64,000 bases of DNA from Pseudomonas sp. GL-B-19 (GTDB lineage: Bacteria > Pseudomonadota > Gammaproteobacteria > Pseudomonadales > Pseudomonadaceae): positions 1 through 64,000 of the forward strand of contig NZ_JAHBDK010000024.1 of NCBI RefSeq assembly GCF_019956415.1, read 5' to 3'. Positions 1 through 9,905 of this stretch are shown in pieces. A model generated the notes under the pieces. That model was not told the DNA's origin and made no database searches. It saw only the letters and a list, made by a program, of their open reading frames with translations. Positions within the stretch are counted from its first letter, which is position 1; each line of letters starts with the position of its first letter. Position numbers and translations under genes: made by a program.

Positions 1-10
1 TTAAAGAGCG
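1..10 (-). promoter_or_regulatory. rRNA boxA antitermination element (window edge)
   Basis: On the minus strand the first ten bases read CGCTCTTTAA, matching the core of the boxA element (TGCTCTTTA) that loads the NusB/S10 antitermination complex on rRNA transcripts. It lies downstream of three tandem promoters pointing the same way, so the 16S gene should begin just left of the window. The 16S gene itself is not visible, so the call rests on the motif and its position. Confidence 0.6.
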
Positions 11-45
11 GTTGGTTAAGATCTTTCGTCTCAACCGAGGCGCGC

Positions 46-73
46 ATTCTACAGCAGCCTCTGTTGCTGTCAA
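46..73 (-). promoter_or_regulatory. rRNA operon promoter, proximal copy
   Basis: Minus-strand sigma70 promoter with -35 TTGACA (68-73), a 16-base spacer and -10 TAGAAT (46-51), followed by a GC-rich discriminator (GCGCGCC) typical of stringently controlled stable-RNA promoters. It is the closest of three promoters to the expected 16S gene left of the window. Confidence 0.8.
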
Positions 74-154
74 GCGGTTATTTTCAGAAGTTTTCAAAGT
101 TTCCTTTGTAACTTCAACCACTTGCGCCTTCGATCTCTCGTCAGCGGGAGGCGA

Positions 155-182
155 ATTCTACAGCGTTACACGCTGCTGTCAA
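155..182 (-). promoter_or_regulatory. rRNA operon promoter, middle copy
   Basis: Minus-strand promoter with -35 TTGACA (177-182), a 16-base spacer and -10 TAGAAT (155-160), then TCGCCTCCC as discriminator. Both hexamers match those of the proximal copy, and the spacers both begin GCA and end CTG. Confidence 0.8.
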
Positions 183-300
183 CACCTCTTTTTCAACTCC
201 TTTCGGGCTTCGATGAACTGAAGCCGCTTGCTGCCGAAAACCGCGTAACTCTTTGTTTACCAAGGAGTTTTCCGTTTCGACTGCGCCGGAAGTGGGGCGA

Positions 301-328
301 ATTATAGACATCCAGAATCTGCCGTCAA
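301..328 (-). promoter_or_regulatory. rRNA operon promoter, distal copy
   Basis: Minus-strand promoter with -35 TTGACG (323-328), a 16-base spacer and a consensus -10 TATAAT (301-306), followed by the GC-rich discriminator TCGCCCCAC. It starts directly behind the tyrS stop codon, so tyrS readthrough may also feed the rRNA operon. Confidence 0.8.
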
Positions 329-343
329 GCACTGATTGCGGCT

Positions 344-1543
344 TTACTCGGATTTCAGCGTAATTCGCGCAAATGACTTCTTGCCAGCCTGGCAAACGTG
401 CGTTGCGCCCAATACGTATATAAAGGTGCGATCGACCACCTCACCATCTATACGCACACCGCCAGAGCTCAACAGATCACGCGCCACCGCCGAATTCTTC
501 ACCAGCCCTGCTTTATTAAGAACAGCCGCAATCGGCATATCTTCGGCAGCAGTCAATTCGATTTCCGGCAAATCATCTGGCAGCTCGCCTTCTTTCATAC
601 GATTGCCCGCTCCGCGGTGAGCATTGGCCGCAGCCTCCTCACCATGGAAACGCGCAACGATCTCTTCTGCCAGTTTGATCTTGATGTCACGCGGATTCGC
701 ACCAGCCTCGACATCCGATTGGAATGCATTGATCTCATCCATGGAGCGGAAGCTGAGCAGCTCGAAGTAGCGCCACATCAGCGCATCCGGAATGGAAACC
801 AGCTTGCTGTACATGACACCCGGTGCTTCCTGGATACCGACGTAGTTGCCCAAGGACTTGGACATCTTCTTCACGCCATCCAGACCTTCGAGCAACGGCA
901 TCGTCAGAATGCACTGCGGCTCTTGACCATACCCGCGTTGCAGCTCGCGCCCCATCAGCAGGTTGAACTTCTGGTCGGTCCCGCCCAACTCGATATCCGC
1001 ACGCAACGCCACCGAGTCGTACCCCTGAACCAGCGGATAGAGGAACTCGTGGATAGCGATTGGCTGATTGGTCGTGTAGCGCTTGTCGAAGTCGTCGCGC
1101 TCGAGCATGCGAGCAACCGTGTACTGCGAAGTCAGGCGAATGAAGTCTGCCGGCGCCATCTGATCCATCCAGGTGGAGTTGAATGCAACTTCGGTTTTTG
1201 CCGGATCAAGAATCTTGAAGACTTGAGTCTTGTAGGTCTCGGCATTCTCGAGAACCTGCTCACGGGTAAGCGGCGGACGTGTCGCGCTCTTACCGCTCGG
1301 ATCACCGATCATCCCGGTGAAGTCACCTATCAGGAAGATCACCTGATGCCCCAGATCCTGGAACTGACGCAGCTTATTAATAAGCACGGTGTGACCCAGG
1401 TGCAAATCCGGCGCAGTCGGATCGAAGCCAGCCTTAATACGTAGCGGCTGGCCACGTTTGAGCTTCTCGATCAGCTCGGACTCGACCAACAGTTCTTCCG
1501 CACCACGTTTAATCAGCGCTAGCTGCTCTTCAACCGACTTCAT
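344..1543 (-). CDS. tyrS: Tyrosine--tRNA ligase (TyrZ-type)
   Basis: Class I aminoacyl-tRNA synthetase that charges tRNA-Tyr with tyrosine in the cytosol. The 399-residue protein has the HIGH-type motif as HLGH near residue 48, the KMSKS loop intact (KKMSKSLG), and a C-terminal S4-like RNA-binding domain (about 335-395). The start at 1543 ([14 protein letters not shown]) is where similarity to the family begins; an upstream in-frame extension adds 21 residues without family character. The gene is immediately followed on the same strand by the rRNA promoters, as for PAO1 tyrZ (PA0668). Pseudomonads often carry two tyrosyl-tRNA synthetases; by sequence and location this is the TyrZ-like one. 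Confidence 0.95.
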   Translation of the reverse strand: MKSVEEQLALIKRGAEELLVESELIEKLKRGQPLRIKAGFDPTAPDLHLGHTVLINKLRQFQDLGHQVIFLIGDFTGMIGDPSGKSATRPPLTREQVLENAETYKTQVFKILDPAKTEVAFNSTWMDQMAPADFIRLTSQYTVARMLERDDFDKRYTTNQPIAIHEFLYPLVQGYDSVALRADIELGGTDQKFNLLMGRELQRGYGQEPQCILTMPLLEGLDGVKKMSKSLGNYVGIQEAPGVMYSKLVSIPDALMWRYFELLSFRSMDEINAFQSDVEAGANPRDIKIKLAEEIVARFHGEEAAANAHRGAGNRMKEGELPDDLPEIELTAAEDMPIAAVLNKAGLVKNSAVARDLLSSGGVRIDGEVVDRTFIYVLGATHVCQAGKKSFARITLKSE

Positions 1544-1756
1544 AACAGACCCGCAAGGCTCGAATTCAAAGGGGACCAACCATACAAGATCACGCGTCAA
1601 ATACAAAGTTTGGCCGGCGCAATGACGCCAATCCGTCGGCAGAGTGTCCGCGGACTTGCTTCAGAGATGATTTGGTTATATTTTATACAGTTATTTCATC
1701 TTCATCATGTCATTCATCTTTTCCAATTCATCTTTTTCAAAGTCAAAAAATCACTT

Positions 1757-3169
1757 ATGACCAAAGAATCGTCTAAAGCGCCGCCGCTTTACCCGAAGAC
1801 TCACTTGCTCGCAGCAAGTGGCATCGCCGCCCTGCTGAGCCTGGCGCTTCTGGTATTCCCTTCCAGCGATGTTGAAGCCAAAAGGACCACCCTGAGTCTT
1901 GAACTGGAAAGCCCTGCTGAACAACTGTCACAAGACCAAGACGCTGCTGACGCCGCTCAAGCCACAAATGAGCCTGTAGTCACCCCTTTCGCGCAGATCG
2001 AAAACAGCACCGAAGAACCGCAGGAAACCGCTCAAGCCACGCCTGCGGTTGAAGAAAAGAAGTCTCCAAGCCACAGGGAAGTGATCGTCACCAAAGGCGA
2101 TACGCTGTCCACTCTGTTTGAAAAAGTCGGCCTCCCGGCCACGTCGGTGCATGAAATCCTGGCCAGCGACAAGCAAGCCAAGCAGTTCAGCCAGCTTAAA
2201 CATGGCCAGAAGCTCGAATTCGAACTAAACCCAGAAGGCCAGCTGACCAACCTGCACAGCAAGCTCAGCGACCTCGAAAGCATTACCCTGACAAAGAATG
2301 ACAAGGGTTATGTGTTCAACCGCATCACCTCCAAGCCTTCCGTGCGCTCCGCCTACGTTCATGGCGTGATCAACAGTTCGTTGTCGCAATCCGCTGCTCG
2401 CGCCGGGCTCTCCCACAGCCTGACCATGGACATGGCCAGCGTGTTTGGTTACGACGTCGACTTCGCCCAGGATATTCGCCAGGGTGACGAATTCGATGTG
2501 ATCTATGAGCAGAAAGTCGTCAACGGCAAGGCTGTCGGCAATGGCCCGATACTCTCAGCGCGGTTCACCAACCGCGGCAAGACCTATACCGCCGTGCGTT
2601 ACACCAACAAACAGGGCAACGCCAGTTACTACACCGCTGATGGCAACAGCATGCGCAAAGCGTTCATCCGCACCCCGGTAGACTTTGCCCGCATCAGTTC
2701 GAAATTCTCCATGGGGCGCAAACACCCGATCCTGAACAAGATCCGCGCCCACAAAGGCGTCGACTATGCAGCACCGCGCGGCACACCGATCAAGGCTGCC
2801 GGTGACGGTAAAGTAATGTTGGCCGGTCGCCGCGGTGGCTACGGCAATACCGTAATCATCCAGCACGGCGCCACCTACACCACGCTGTATGGTCACATGC
2901 AAGGCTTCGCCAAAGGCGTAAAGACTGGCGGCACGGTTAAACAGGGCCAGGTGATCGGCTACATCGGCACCACCGGACTTTCCACCGGGCCGCATTTGCA
3001 TTACGAGTTCCAGGTCAATGGCGTGCACGTCGACCCACTAGGCCAGAAGGTGGCGATGGCTGATCCAATCTCCAAAGCCGAGCGCGCACGTTTCCTTGCG
3101 CAGAGCCAACCGTTGATGGCGCGCATGGATCAAGAGAAATCCACCATGCTGGCTTCGAGCAAGCGCTAA
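1757..3169 (+). CDS. M23 family LysM/OapA-type murein endopeptidase
   Basis: Predicted zinc endopeptidase that cuts peptide cross-links in the periplasm (MepM/YebA-like, PA0667 position). The 470-residue protein has one N-terminal membrane segment (about 17-34), a low-complexity Gln/Glu/Ala-rich linker, a LysM/OapA-like domain (about 110-185) and a C-terminal peptidase M23 domain (about 325-425). Zinc ligands are visible: H332 and D336 in HKGVDYAAP, and H413-L-H415 in GPHLHYEF. The start at 1757 (MTKESSKAPPLYPKT) precedes the membrane anchor; the longer in-frame version begins with an unlikely hydrophobic, His-rich stretch. The gene is divergent from tyrS, and anmK follows after 3 bases, so the two are probably cotranscribed and both act on cell-wall turnover. 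Confidence 0.9.
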   Translation: MTKESSKAPPLYPKTHLLAASGIAALLSLALLVFPSSDVEAKRTTLSLELESPAEQLSQDQDAADAAQATNEPVVTPFAQIENSTEEPQETAQATPAVEEKKSPSHREVIVTKGDTLSTLFEKVGLPATSVHEILASDKQAKQFSQLKHGQKLEFELNPEGQLTNLHSKLSDLESITLTKNDKGYVFNRITSKPSVRSAYVHGVINSSLSQSAARAGLSHSLTMDMASVFGYDVDFAQDIRQGDEFDVIYEQKVVNGKAVGNGPILSARFTNRGKTYTAVRYTNKQGNASYYTADGNSMRKAFIRTPVDFARISSKFSMGRKHPILNKIRAHKGVDYAAPRGTPIKAAGDGKVMLAGRRGGYGNTVIIQHGATYTTLYGHMQGFAKGVKTGGTVKQGQVIGYIGTTGLSTGPHLHYEFQVNGVHVDPLGQKVAMADPISKAERARFLAQSQPLMARMDQEKSTMLASSKR

Positions 3170-4264
<1,095 letters not shown>

Positions 4265-4276
4265 GCGACAGACAGC

Positions 4277-4313
4277 AAAACGCCGCACAACCCATGAGGT
4301 TCTGCGGCGTTTT
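4277..4313. terminator. Bidirectional rho-independent terminator between anmK and erpA
   Basis: Inverted repeat AAAACGCCGCA / TGCGGCGTTTT with a 15-base loop. It has A and T tracts on either side, so it can end both the rightward peptidase-anmK transcript and the leftward erpA transcript. Confidence 0.8.
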
Positions 4314-4332
4314 GAATTGCGCTGAAGTGCGA

Positions 4333-4683
4333 TCAGATCGAGAACGAAGAGCCGCAGCCACAAGTAGTGCTGGCGTTCGGGTTCTTGATCACGAAGCGCG
4401 AACCTTCCAGACCTTCCTGATAATCCACCTCGGCACCTGCCAGGTACTGGAAGCTCATCGGGTCCACGACCAGGCTCACGCCTTCACGCTCGACGATGGT
4501 GTCGTCATCGGCCACTTCTTCATCGAAGGTAAAGCCGTACTGAAAACCTGAACAACCGCCGCCCGTAACAAATACGCGCAGCTTCAAGCGATCATTCCCC
4601 TCTTCATCGACCAGGCTCTTCACCTTGTGCGCGGCACCGTGGGTGAATTGCAAAGCCGTGGGGGTGAAGGATTCGACGCTCAT
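4333..4683 (-). CDS. erpA: Iron-sulfur cluster insertion protein ErpA
   Basis: A-type carrier that delivers Fe-S clusters to apoproteins, in E. coli notably those of isoprenoid synthesis. The 116-residue protein is of family length and has the three invariant cysteines of A-type carriers: C44 in [11 protein letters not shown], and C108/C110 in the C-terminal CGCGSSF motif. It is a single gene, convergent with anmK across a bidirectional terminator and with its own promoter upstream (4731-4760). PA0665 occupies the same place in PAO1 by memory. Confidence 0.95.
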   Translation of the reverse strand: MSVESFTPTALQFTHGAAHKVKSLVDEEGNDRLKLRVFVTGGGCSGFQYGFTFDEEVADDDTIVEREGVSLVVDPMSFQYLAGAEVDYQEGLEGSRFVIKNPNASTTCGCGSSFSI

Positions 4684-4711
4684 GCTGACTATCTCCCGGC
4701 GTTACGCCGCC

Positions 4712-4735
4712 ATAATGCGTGATGACGCGCATTAT
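4712..4735. promoter_or_regulatory. Perfect 8-bp inverted repeat over the erpA -10 region
   Basis: ATAATGCG, 8 bases, CGCATTAT. One arm overlaps the likely -10 box of the erpA promoter, so a protein bound here would block transcription. It does not resemble the IscR type 1 or type 2 consensus as I know them, so the binding factor is unassigned. Confidence 0.4.
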
Positions 4736-4760
4736 CCGCTTGTCCTAGAAAATCGGTCAA
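4731..4760 (-). promoter_or_regulatory. Likely erpA promoter
   Basis: Minus-strand TTGACC (4755-4760), an 18-base spacer and GATAAT (4731-4736), about 48 bases upstream of the erpA start codon. The call is based on hexamer matches only. Confidence 0.5.
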
Positions 4761-4804
4761 CTATTGTTACGGTATATCAATCAAGCAAATCGTCAGACCA
4801 GAAT

Positions 4805-4834
4805 GCAAAAAGGCCCAATGAATGAGCCTTTTTG
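4805..4834 (-). terminator. argC rho-independent terminator
   Basis: Stem GCAAAAAGGC / GCCTTTTTGC with a short loop, directly downstream of the argC stop codon. The T-rich side suits leftward transcription. Confidence 0.75.
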
Positions 4835-4851
4835 CTGTGCGGGTTAGAGCC

Positions 4852-5886
4852 TTACGGCAGCATGCCCGCGTGGGACAAGCCCAGACGCTCATCCAGACCA
4901 AACAGGATGTTCATGTTCTGCACCGCCTGACCCGACGCGCCTTTGACCAGGTTGTCGATCACCGACAGCACCACCACCAGATCGCCATCCTGCGGACGAT
5001 GCACGGCAATACGGCACACGTTGGCACCGCGCACACTGCGGGTTTCTGGATGGCTGCCGGCAGGCATCACGTCGACGAACGGTTCGTTGGCATAACGCTT
5101 TTCAAACAACGCTTGCAGATCGACCGAGCGATCCACGACGGTCGCGTAAAGCGTCGAGTGAATGCCACGAATCATTGGCGTCAGGTGCGGAACGAACGTC
5201 AGACCGACATCCTTGCCCGCTGCGCGACGCAGCCCCTGGCGGATTTCCGGCAAGTGACGATGACCTTTGACCGAGTAAGCTTTCATGCTTTCCGACGTCT
5301 CGGAGTACAGCGATCCCACGGAGGCACCACGCCCGGCACCGCTGACACCGGATTTGCAGTCAGCGATCAAGCGAGTGGTATCCGCCAGGCCCGCTTCGAG
5401 CAGCGGCAGGAAACCCAATTGCGTAGCGGTCGGGTAGCAACCCGGAACGGCGATCAAGCGAGCATCCTTGATCTGCTCACGATTGACTTCCGGCAAGCCA
5501 TAGACCGCTTCTTCCAGCAGTTCCGGCGCACCGTGCGGCTGGCCGTACCACTTGGCCCACTCTGCGGCGTCTTGCAGACGGAAGTCCGCCGACAGGTCGA
5601 TGACCTTTGTCCCGGCCGCCAGCAGTTCGCCGGCCAACGCATGGGCAACACCGTGAGGCGTGGCGAAGAACACCACATCACAGGCGCCCAGCGTCTTGAT
5701 GTCCGGAACGCTGAACGCCAAGCCGTCGTAATGGCCGCGCAGGTTCGGGTACATGTCGGCCACGGCCAGGCCAGCCTCGGATCGGGAAGTGATCACTACC
5801 ACTTCAGCTTGCGGATGCTGTGCCAACAGACGCAGCAGTTCGACACCGGTGTAACCCGTGCCGCCGACGATACCGACCTTGACCAT
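4852..5886 (-). CDS. argC: N-acetyl-gamma-glutamyl-phosphate reductase
   Basis: Third step of arginine biosynthesis: NADPH-dependent reduction of N-acetylglutamyl phosphate to the semialdehyde. The protein has 344 residues with an N-terminal Rossmann motif [11 protein letters not shown] (residues 4-14) and the active-site cysteine in VPGCYPTAT (near 148). The start at 5886 gives the canonical N-terminus MVKVGIVGG and is preceded by an AGGGCAGG ribosome site. An upstream in-frame start would add 24 residues with no Rossmann function. It is divergent from hemJ, with a terminator directly behind it, so it is probably monocistronic. Confidence 0.95.
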   Translation of the reverse strand: MVKVGIVGGTGYTGVELLRLLAQHPQAEVVVITSRSEAGLAVADMYPNLRGHYDGLAFSVPDIKTLGACDVVFFATPHGVAHALAGELLAAGTKVIDLSADFRLQDAAEWAKWYGQPHGAPELLEEAVYGLPEVNREQIKDARLIAVPGCYPTATQLGFLPLLEAGLADTTRLIADCKSGVSGAGRGASVGSLYSETSESMKAYSVKGHRHLPEIRQGLRRAAGKDVGLTFVPHLTPMIRGIHSTLYATVVDRSVDLQALFEKRYANEPFVDVMPAGSHPETRSVRGANVCRIAVHRPQDGDLVVVLSVIDNLVKGASGQAVQNMNILFGLDERLGLSHAGMLP

Positions 5887-6021
5887 AAACCTGCCCTCAA
5901 CGAACCCACTGGAAAGCCGTCGATAATAGGGTGCGTATCGTCCTGCGACAACCGTCAAGGTGACGTGCGGACGCTCTACCCTCTACTATCTTCGCTACCG
6001 TGAACCTGGGAATAACTCAAA

Positions 6022-6450
6022 ATGCTTTATCTGTGGCTCAAAGCGCTTCACATCGTCAGCATGGTCTGCTGGTTTGCCGGCCTGTTCTACCTGCCGCGCC
6101 TGTTCGTTTATCACGCGCAAAGTGAAGACACCGTCAGCAAGGAACGCTTCAGCATCATGGAGCGCAAACTCTACCGCGGCATCATGGGCCCGGCGATGAT
6201 CGCCACCCTGATTTTCGGTATCGCGCTGATCGGCCTCAACCCGAGCATCTTCAGTCAGGGCGGGTGGTTTCACGCCAAACTGACGCTGGTTGTGATCCTG
6301 ATCGGCTATCACCACATGTGCGGCGCGCAGGTGAAGCGTTTTGCCCGTGGCGAAAACACCCGCAGCCATGTCTTTTATCGCTGGTTCAATGAAGTCCCGG
6401 TTCTGATATTGCTGGCTATCGTAATTCTGGTCGTGGTTCGGCCGTTCTAA
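6022..6450 (+). CDS. hemJ: Protoporphyrinogen IX oxidase HemJ
   Basis: Inner-membrane enzyme that oxidises protoporphyrinogen IX to protoporphyrin IX in haem synthesis, in bacteria lacking HemG/HemY. The 142-residue protein has four predicted membrane helices. His10 (KALHIVSM) and Lys86 (HAKLTLV), the two residues known to be essential in the family, are both present. It was formerly UPF0093. It lies 33 bases upstream of the nitronate monooxygenase gene and could be cotranscribed with it. Confidence 0.9.
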   Translation: MLYLWLKALHIVSMVCWFAGLFYLPRLFVYHAQSEDTVSKERFSIMERKLYRGIMGPAMIATLIFGIALIGLNPSIFSQGGWFHAKLTLVVILIGYHHMCGAQVKRFARGENTRSHVFYRWFNEVPVLILLAIVILVVVRPF

Positions 6451-6483
6451 CGTCAATAAGCACAACTCACCGGGGTACCTCCA

Positions 6484-7452
6484 ATGTCGCTGCCCGCTCT
6501 GCTCGAACAACGTTTGCGTCTGCCCGTGGTGGCTGCGCCGATGTTCCTGATTTCCAATCCGCAATTGGTGCTCGCCTGCTGCCGTAATGGCGTGGTCGGC
6601 AGTTTCCCCGCGCTGAACCAGCGCGAGAGCAGCGGTTTCAAGGCCTGGCTGGAAGAGATCGAAGCAGGTTTGGCGACACTGGAGAACCCGGCACCTTATG
6701 CGGTCAATCTGATCGTCCACAACAGCAACCCGCGCCTGCAAGCGGATCTGCAGATCTGTATCGAGCACAAAGTGCCGATTGTGATTACCAGCCTGGGCGC
6801 CGTGAAAGAAGTGGTCGACGCCGTGCATAGCTACGGCGGTTTGGTGTTCCACGACGTGACCACTCGCCGCCATGCGGAAAAAGCCGCCGAGGCTGGAGTG
6901 GACGGTTTGATAGCCGTGGCCGCGGGCGCTGGAGGCCACGCTGGCACCTGGAGCCCGTTCTCTCTGATCGCGGAAATTCGTCAGTTCCTCGACAAAACCC
7001 TGCTGCTGGCCGGCTGCCTGAACCACGGCCACGAGATTCTTGCCGCGCAATTGCTCGGTGCGGATTTGGCCTACTTCGGCACGCGATTTATCGGCACCAC
7101 TGAAAGTCATGCGCCTGACGCCTACAAGGAAATGCTGCTGACTTCCAGGGCGGCGGACATCGTCCATACTCCAGCGGTGTCGGGCGTACCGGCGAGTTTC
7201 ATGCGTCAAAGCCTGGAAGCTGCAGGTTTCGACATGGCAGCCCTACAAAACAAGGGTGAGGTCAACTTCGGCTCCAAACTCAAACCGATCAGCGATGAAG
7301 CCAAGGCCTGGAAAACCGTGTGGTCAGCGGGCCAGGGCGTCGGGGAAATCGATGATTTGCCGAGTGTCGATCAATTGGTCGCACGGCTGGACGCGGAATA
7401 TCGCAAGGCACTGGAATTGGCGGCACAGCTGCCAAAACGCTGGCCGCGCTGA
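6484..7452 (+). CDS. Nitronate monooxygenase (2-nitropropane dioxygenase family)
   Basis: FMN-dependent TIM-barrel oxygenase that detoxifies alkyl nitronates such as propionate-3-nitronate. The 322-residue protein has family length, with the N-terminal barrel start PVVAAPMFLISNPQLV, the substrate/flavin loop AVAAGAGGHAG near residue 140 and the phosphate-binding YFGTRFIGTTES segment near 200. The exact substrate cannot be told from sequence. It follows hemJ and is itself followed by a short GC-rich hairpin (GGCCAGC/GCTGGCC, about 7464-7486) without a T-tract. Confidence 0.85.
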   Translation: MSLPALLEQRLRLPVVAAPMFLISNPQLVLACCRNGVVGSFPALNQRESSGFKAWLEEIEAGLATLENPAPYAVNLIVHNSNPRLQADLQICIEHKVPIVITSLGAVKEVVDAVHSYGGLVFHDVTTRRHAEKAAEAGVDGLIAVAAGAGGHAGTWSPFSLIAEIRQFLDKTLLLAGCLNHGHEILAAQLLGADLAYFGTRFIGTTESHAPDAYKEMLLTSRAADIVHTPAVSGVPASFMRQSLEAAGFDMAALQNKGEVNFGSKLKPISDEAKAWKTVWSAGQGVGEIDDLPSVDQLVARLDAEYRKALELAAQLPKRWPR

Positions 7453-7549
7453 GGTGAAAGTTTCGGCCAGCCCCGCCCGGCTGGCCCTACACTCCATCCA
7501 TGCCTGCAACACTTCCTAACTTAAACACTCGCGACAAGGATGCCTCGTA

Positions 7550-8527
7550 ATGAGCGAAAACCGTTTCAAGATCGTATTCGACGGCGCTCTGCTGCCAGGT
7601 TTTGACCTTACGACCGCCAAACAGAATCTCGCCGAGCTGTACAAAAGCGAAGTCGCAGCGATCGAGCGGCTGTTCACGGGCAAGACCGTCGCGCTCAAAC
7701 AAGGTTTGTCGCAAGTCGAGGCGCAAACCTACCTTCAGGCACTGACGAAAACCGGCATCAATGCGCGGATCGAAAGTGAATCGTCCATTGAGCTGAACCT
7801 GACCGACGCTCACGAACACGTTCCCGCCAAGGCCCAACCTGTTTTCGTCGACCCGGTGTCCCCTTACGCTCCGCCTCAGGCTAGCGTCGGTGAAAGCCTG
7901 CCCGCGTTCGCCACACTCAAGCCGTTCAGCTTTGAAGGGCGCATCGGCCGCTTGCGTTATCTGGCCTGGACGATGGTCCTGACCCTTGTGATGCTGGGTG
8001 TCGGATCGGCACTCGCCGTTTTCGCCGTTGCGCTGATCAGCGCAGACTCGAGTGCCGGCCTGATTGGCGGTGGCCTGGTGGCGCTGATCCTGTTCATCGC
8101 AGTCGTGGTCGTCAGTATTCAGATCAGCGTGCAGCGTTTGCACGATATCGGCTGGTCCGGGTGGCTTTGGCTGTTGAATTTCGTCCCGTTCGTGGGCAGC
8201 CTCTTTCCGTTCGTGATCATGGTCGTTCCCGGCTCCAACATCGCCAATCGCTACGGCCCGCAGCCACCGCCCAACAGCACCGCCGTCAAAGTGCTGTCTT
8301 CGCTGTGGGTGGTGTTTATCGCCATCGTCTTCGTGGCGGCGCTGTCCGGCGGTTTTACTGCGATTCAGCAAGAGTATGAAAGCGCCACTGAAAGCAGCTA
8401 TGACAGCAGCTCGGTGACGACCGACGAGGTTGAAGTCGAGCCGGCCGAAGCGACCGAAACCACACCGGATTCTGCAGACGATGAAGCCGAAGAAGCCCAG
8501 TCCCCTGTAGACTCTGCGAAAGAATAA
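7550..8527 (+). CDS. DUF805 domain membrane protein with extra N-terminal domain
   Basis: A 325-residue protein of unknown function. Residues 1-85 form a soluble region (KIVFDGALLPGFDLTTAK...) resembling small N-terminal domains on other Pseudomonas membrane proteins. Residues about 120-245 are a DUF805 module with four hydrophobic helices and the conserved FEGRIGRLRYL and RLHDIGWSGW motifs. The C-terminus (about 275-325) is a highly acidic Glu/Asp/Thr tail, probably disordered. Helix count puts the protein in the inner membrane. The gene stands alone with an unremarkable ribosome site. No function is assigned. Confidence 0.8.
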   Translation: MSENRFKIVFDGALLPGFDLTTAKQNLAELYKSEVAAIERLFTGKTVALKQGLSQVEAQTYLQALTKTGINARIESESSIELNLTDAHEHVPAKAQPVFVDPVSPYAPPQASVGESLPAFATLKPFSFEGRIGRLRYLAWTMVLTLVMLGVGSALAVFAVALISADSSAGLIGGGLVALILFIAVVVVSIQISVQRLHDIGWSGWLWLLNFVPFVGSLFPFVIMVVPGSNIANRYGPQPPPNSTAVKVLSSLWVVFIAIVFVAALSGGFTAIQQEYESATESSYDSSSVTTDEVEVEPAEATETTPDSADDEAEEAQSPVDSAKE

Positions 8528-8588
8528 ACAGCGCTCCCCGCCCGTGACACCTGCGTCGCGGCGCGGAGCTGTTGCGATGGAGAACTGC

Positions 8589-9377
8589 ATGACCCGTTAC
8601 GCTCTGATCACCGGCGCTTCCAGCGGCATCGGCCTGGCGATGGCCGAAGCGCTGGCCCGGCGTGGCCGCAGCCTGATTCTGGTGGCCCGACAACGTGATC
8701 AGCTGGAAAGTATTGCGATTGAACTGACTCAACGTTTTGGCGTGGAAGTGCTTTTCCGTGCCTGTGACCTCGGCGAGCCGCTGCGGTTGTCGGGGTTTCT
8801 GCTGGAACTGGAGGAAGGCGACCGTCAAATTGATTTGCTGGTGAACTGCGCTGGCATGGGGACTTGCGGTCCCTTTCTCGCTCAAGACTGGATGACCGAG
8901 CAGGACCTGATCGAAGTGAACATTCTGGCACTCACCCGCCTCTGCCACGCCATCGGGAACAGCATGGCCTTACAGGGTGGCGGGCAAATCCTCAATGTTG
9001 CCTCGGTCGCCGCGTTTCTGCCCGGCCCGTGGATGAGCACCTATTACGCCAGCAAGGCGTATGTGCTGCATTTTTCCGAAGGTTTGCGCGTCGAGCTGAA
9101 AAAATGTGCAGTCAAGGTCTCGGTGCTCTGCCCCGGCCCGACGCGCACCGGTTTTTTCCGTACCGCGCAATTGGACACCGGCAAACTGACCGACAGCAAA
9201 ATGCTGATGAGTCCCGAAGAAGTGGCGCTTTATACCGTGCGAGCCCTGGAAAAAAATCGCGCAATCATTATTCCGGGCCGACGCAACCGTTGGCGCGCCT
9301 TTCTGCCACGACTCGGCTCTCGCTGGTTAAACCGGACAATCGCCGGCATGGTCAACAAGGTTTACTGCCCACGCTGA
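8589..9377 (+). CDS. Short-chain dehydrogenase/reductase
   Basis: NAD(P)-dependent oxidoreductase of the classical SDR family, 262 residues. Visible motifs are the cofactor glycine motif TGASSGIG (residues 8-15), NCAGMG (NNAG-type, near 87), the catalytic Ser in NVASVAAF and the YxxxK motif as YYASK (near 155). The ATG at 8589 is preceded by GGAG at good spacing; the upstream in-frame ATG at 8577 has no ribosome site. The C-terminal RRNRWRAFLPRLGSRW segment is basic and amphipathic, as in SDRs that touch membranes. The substrate is unknown. Confidence 0.85.
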   Translation: MTRYALITGASSGIGLAMAEALARRGRSLILVARQRDQLESIAIELTQRFGVEVLFRACDLGEPLRLSGFLLELEEGDRQIDLLVNCAGMGTCGPFLAQDWMTEQDLIEVNILALTRLCHAIGNSMALQGGGQILNVASVAAFLPGPWMSTYYASKAYVLHFSEGLRVELKKCAVKVSVLCPGPTRTGFFRTAQLDTGKLTDSKMLMSPEEVALYTVRALEKNRAIIIPGRRNRWRAFLPRLGSRWLNRTIAGMVNKVYCPR

Positions 9378-9458
9378 ACACGTCTCACGGTAAAACACTG
9401 GGCGGGTGCATCTCCCATGAGTACACTCAGGCCAGCCAAAACAACGGAGAAAACAGCT

Positions 9459-9797
9459 GTGGATACTCTGTTCACCAAGATCATCAACCGGGAAATTCCG
9501 GCAAAGATCATTTACGAGGACGACCAGGTACTGGCCTTCCACGATATCAACCCACAGGCACCGGTGCACTTTCTGGTTGTCCCGAAAAAACCCGTGCGCA
9601 CCCTTAACGACCTCACCGAGGACGACAAGGCATTGGCCGGGCACATCCTGTTCACGGCCCAACGCCTTGCGCTGGAGCTGGGCTGCGAAAAAGGCTTCCG
9701 TGTGGTCATGAATTGCAATGAACTGGGTGGGCAAACCGTCTATCACATTCATATGCATGTGCTGGGTCAGCGCCAGATGCACTGGCCGCCGGGCTGA
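9459..9797 (+). CDS. HIT family purine nucleoside phosphoramidase
   Basis: Small histidine-triad hydrolase (HinT-like) acting on adenosine phosphoramidates and aminoacyl-AMP-type substrates. The triad motif HIHMHVLG is near the C-terminus. A GTG start at 9459 gives a 112-residue protein of normal HinT length (VDTLFTKIINREIPA) and has GGAG nine bases upstream. An ATG at 9417 would add 14 polar residues that the family lacks. It is near the SDR gene but probably independently translated. Confidence 0.85.
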   Translation: MDTLFTKIINREIPAKIIYEDDQVLAFHDINPQAPVHFLVVPKKPVRTLNDLTEDDKALAGHILFTAQRLALELGCEKGFRVVMNCNELGGQTVYHIHMHVLGQRQMHWPPG

Positions 9798-9905
9798 TTA
9801 CAGACTGTTGCAAGGGAGTGGCCAGCCACTCCCGCATGACCCAGCGCAAACTTTCCCCGGCCGATTGGGTTAAACTGGCCGCCGAGATTTTTCCCGGAGG
9901 TCAGC

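Noticed and set aside
7464..7486. Stem GGCCAGC/GCTGGCC after the nitronate monooxygenase gene, considered as a terminator
   Set aside because: It has no T-tract and the loop is GC-rich; I do not list it as a terminator.
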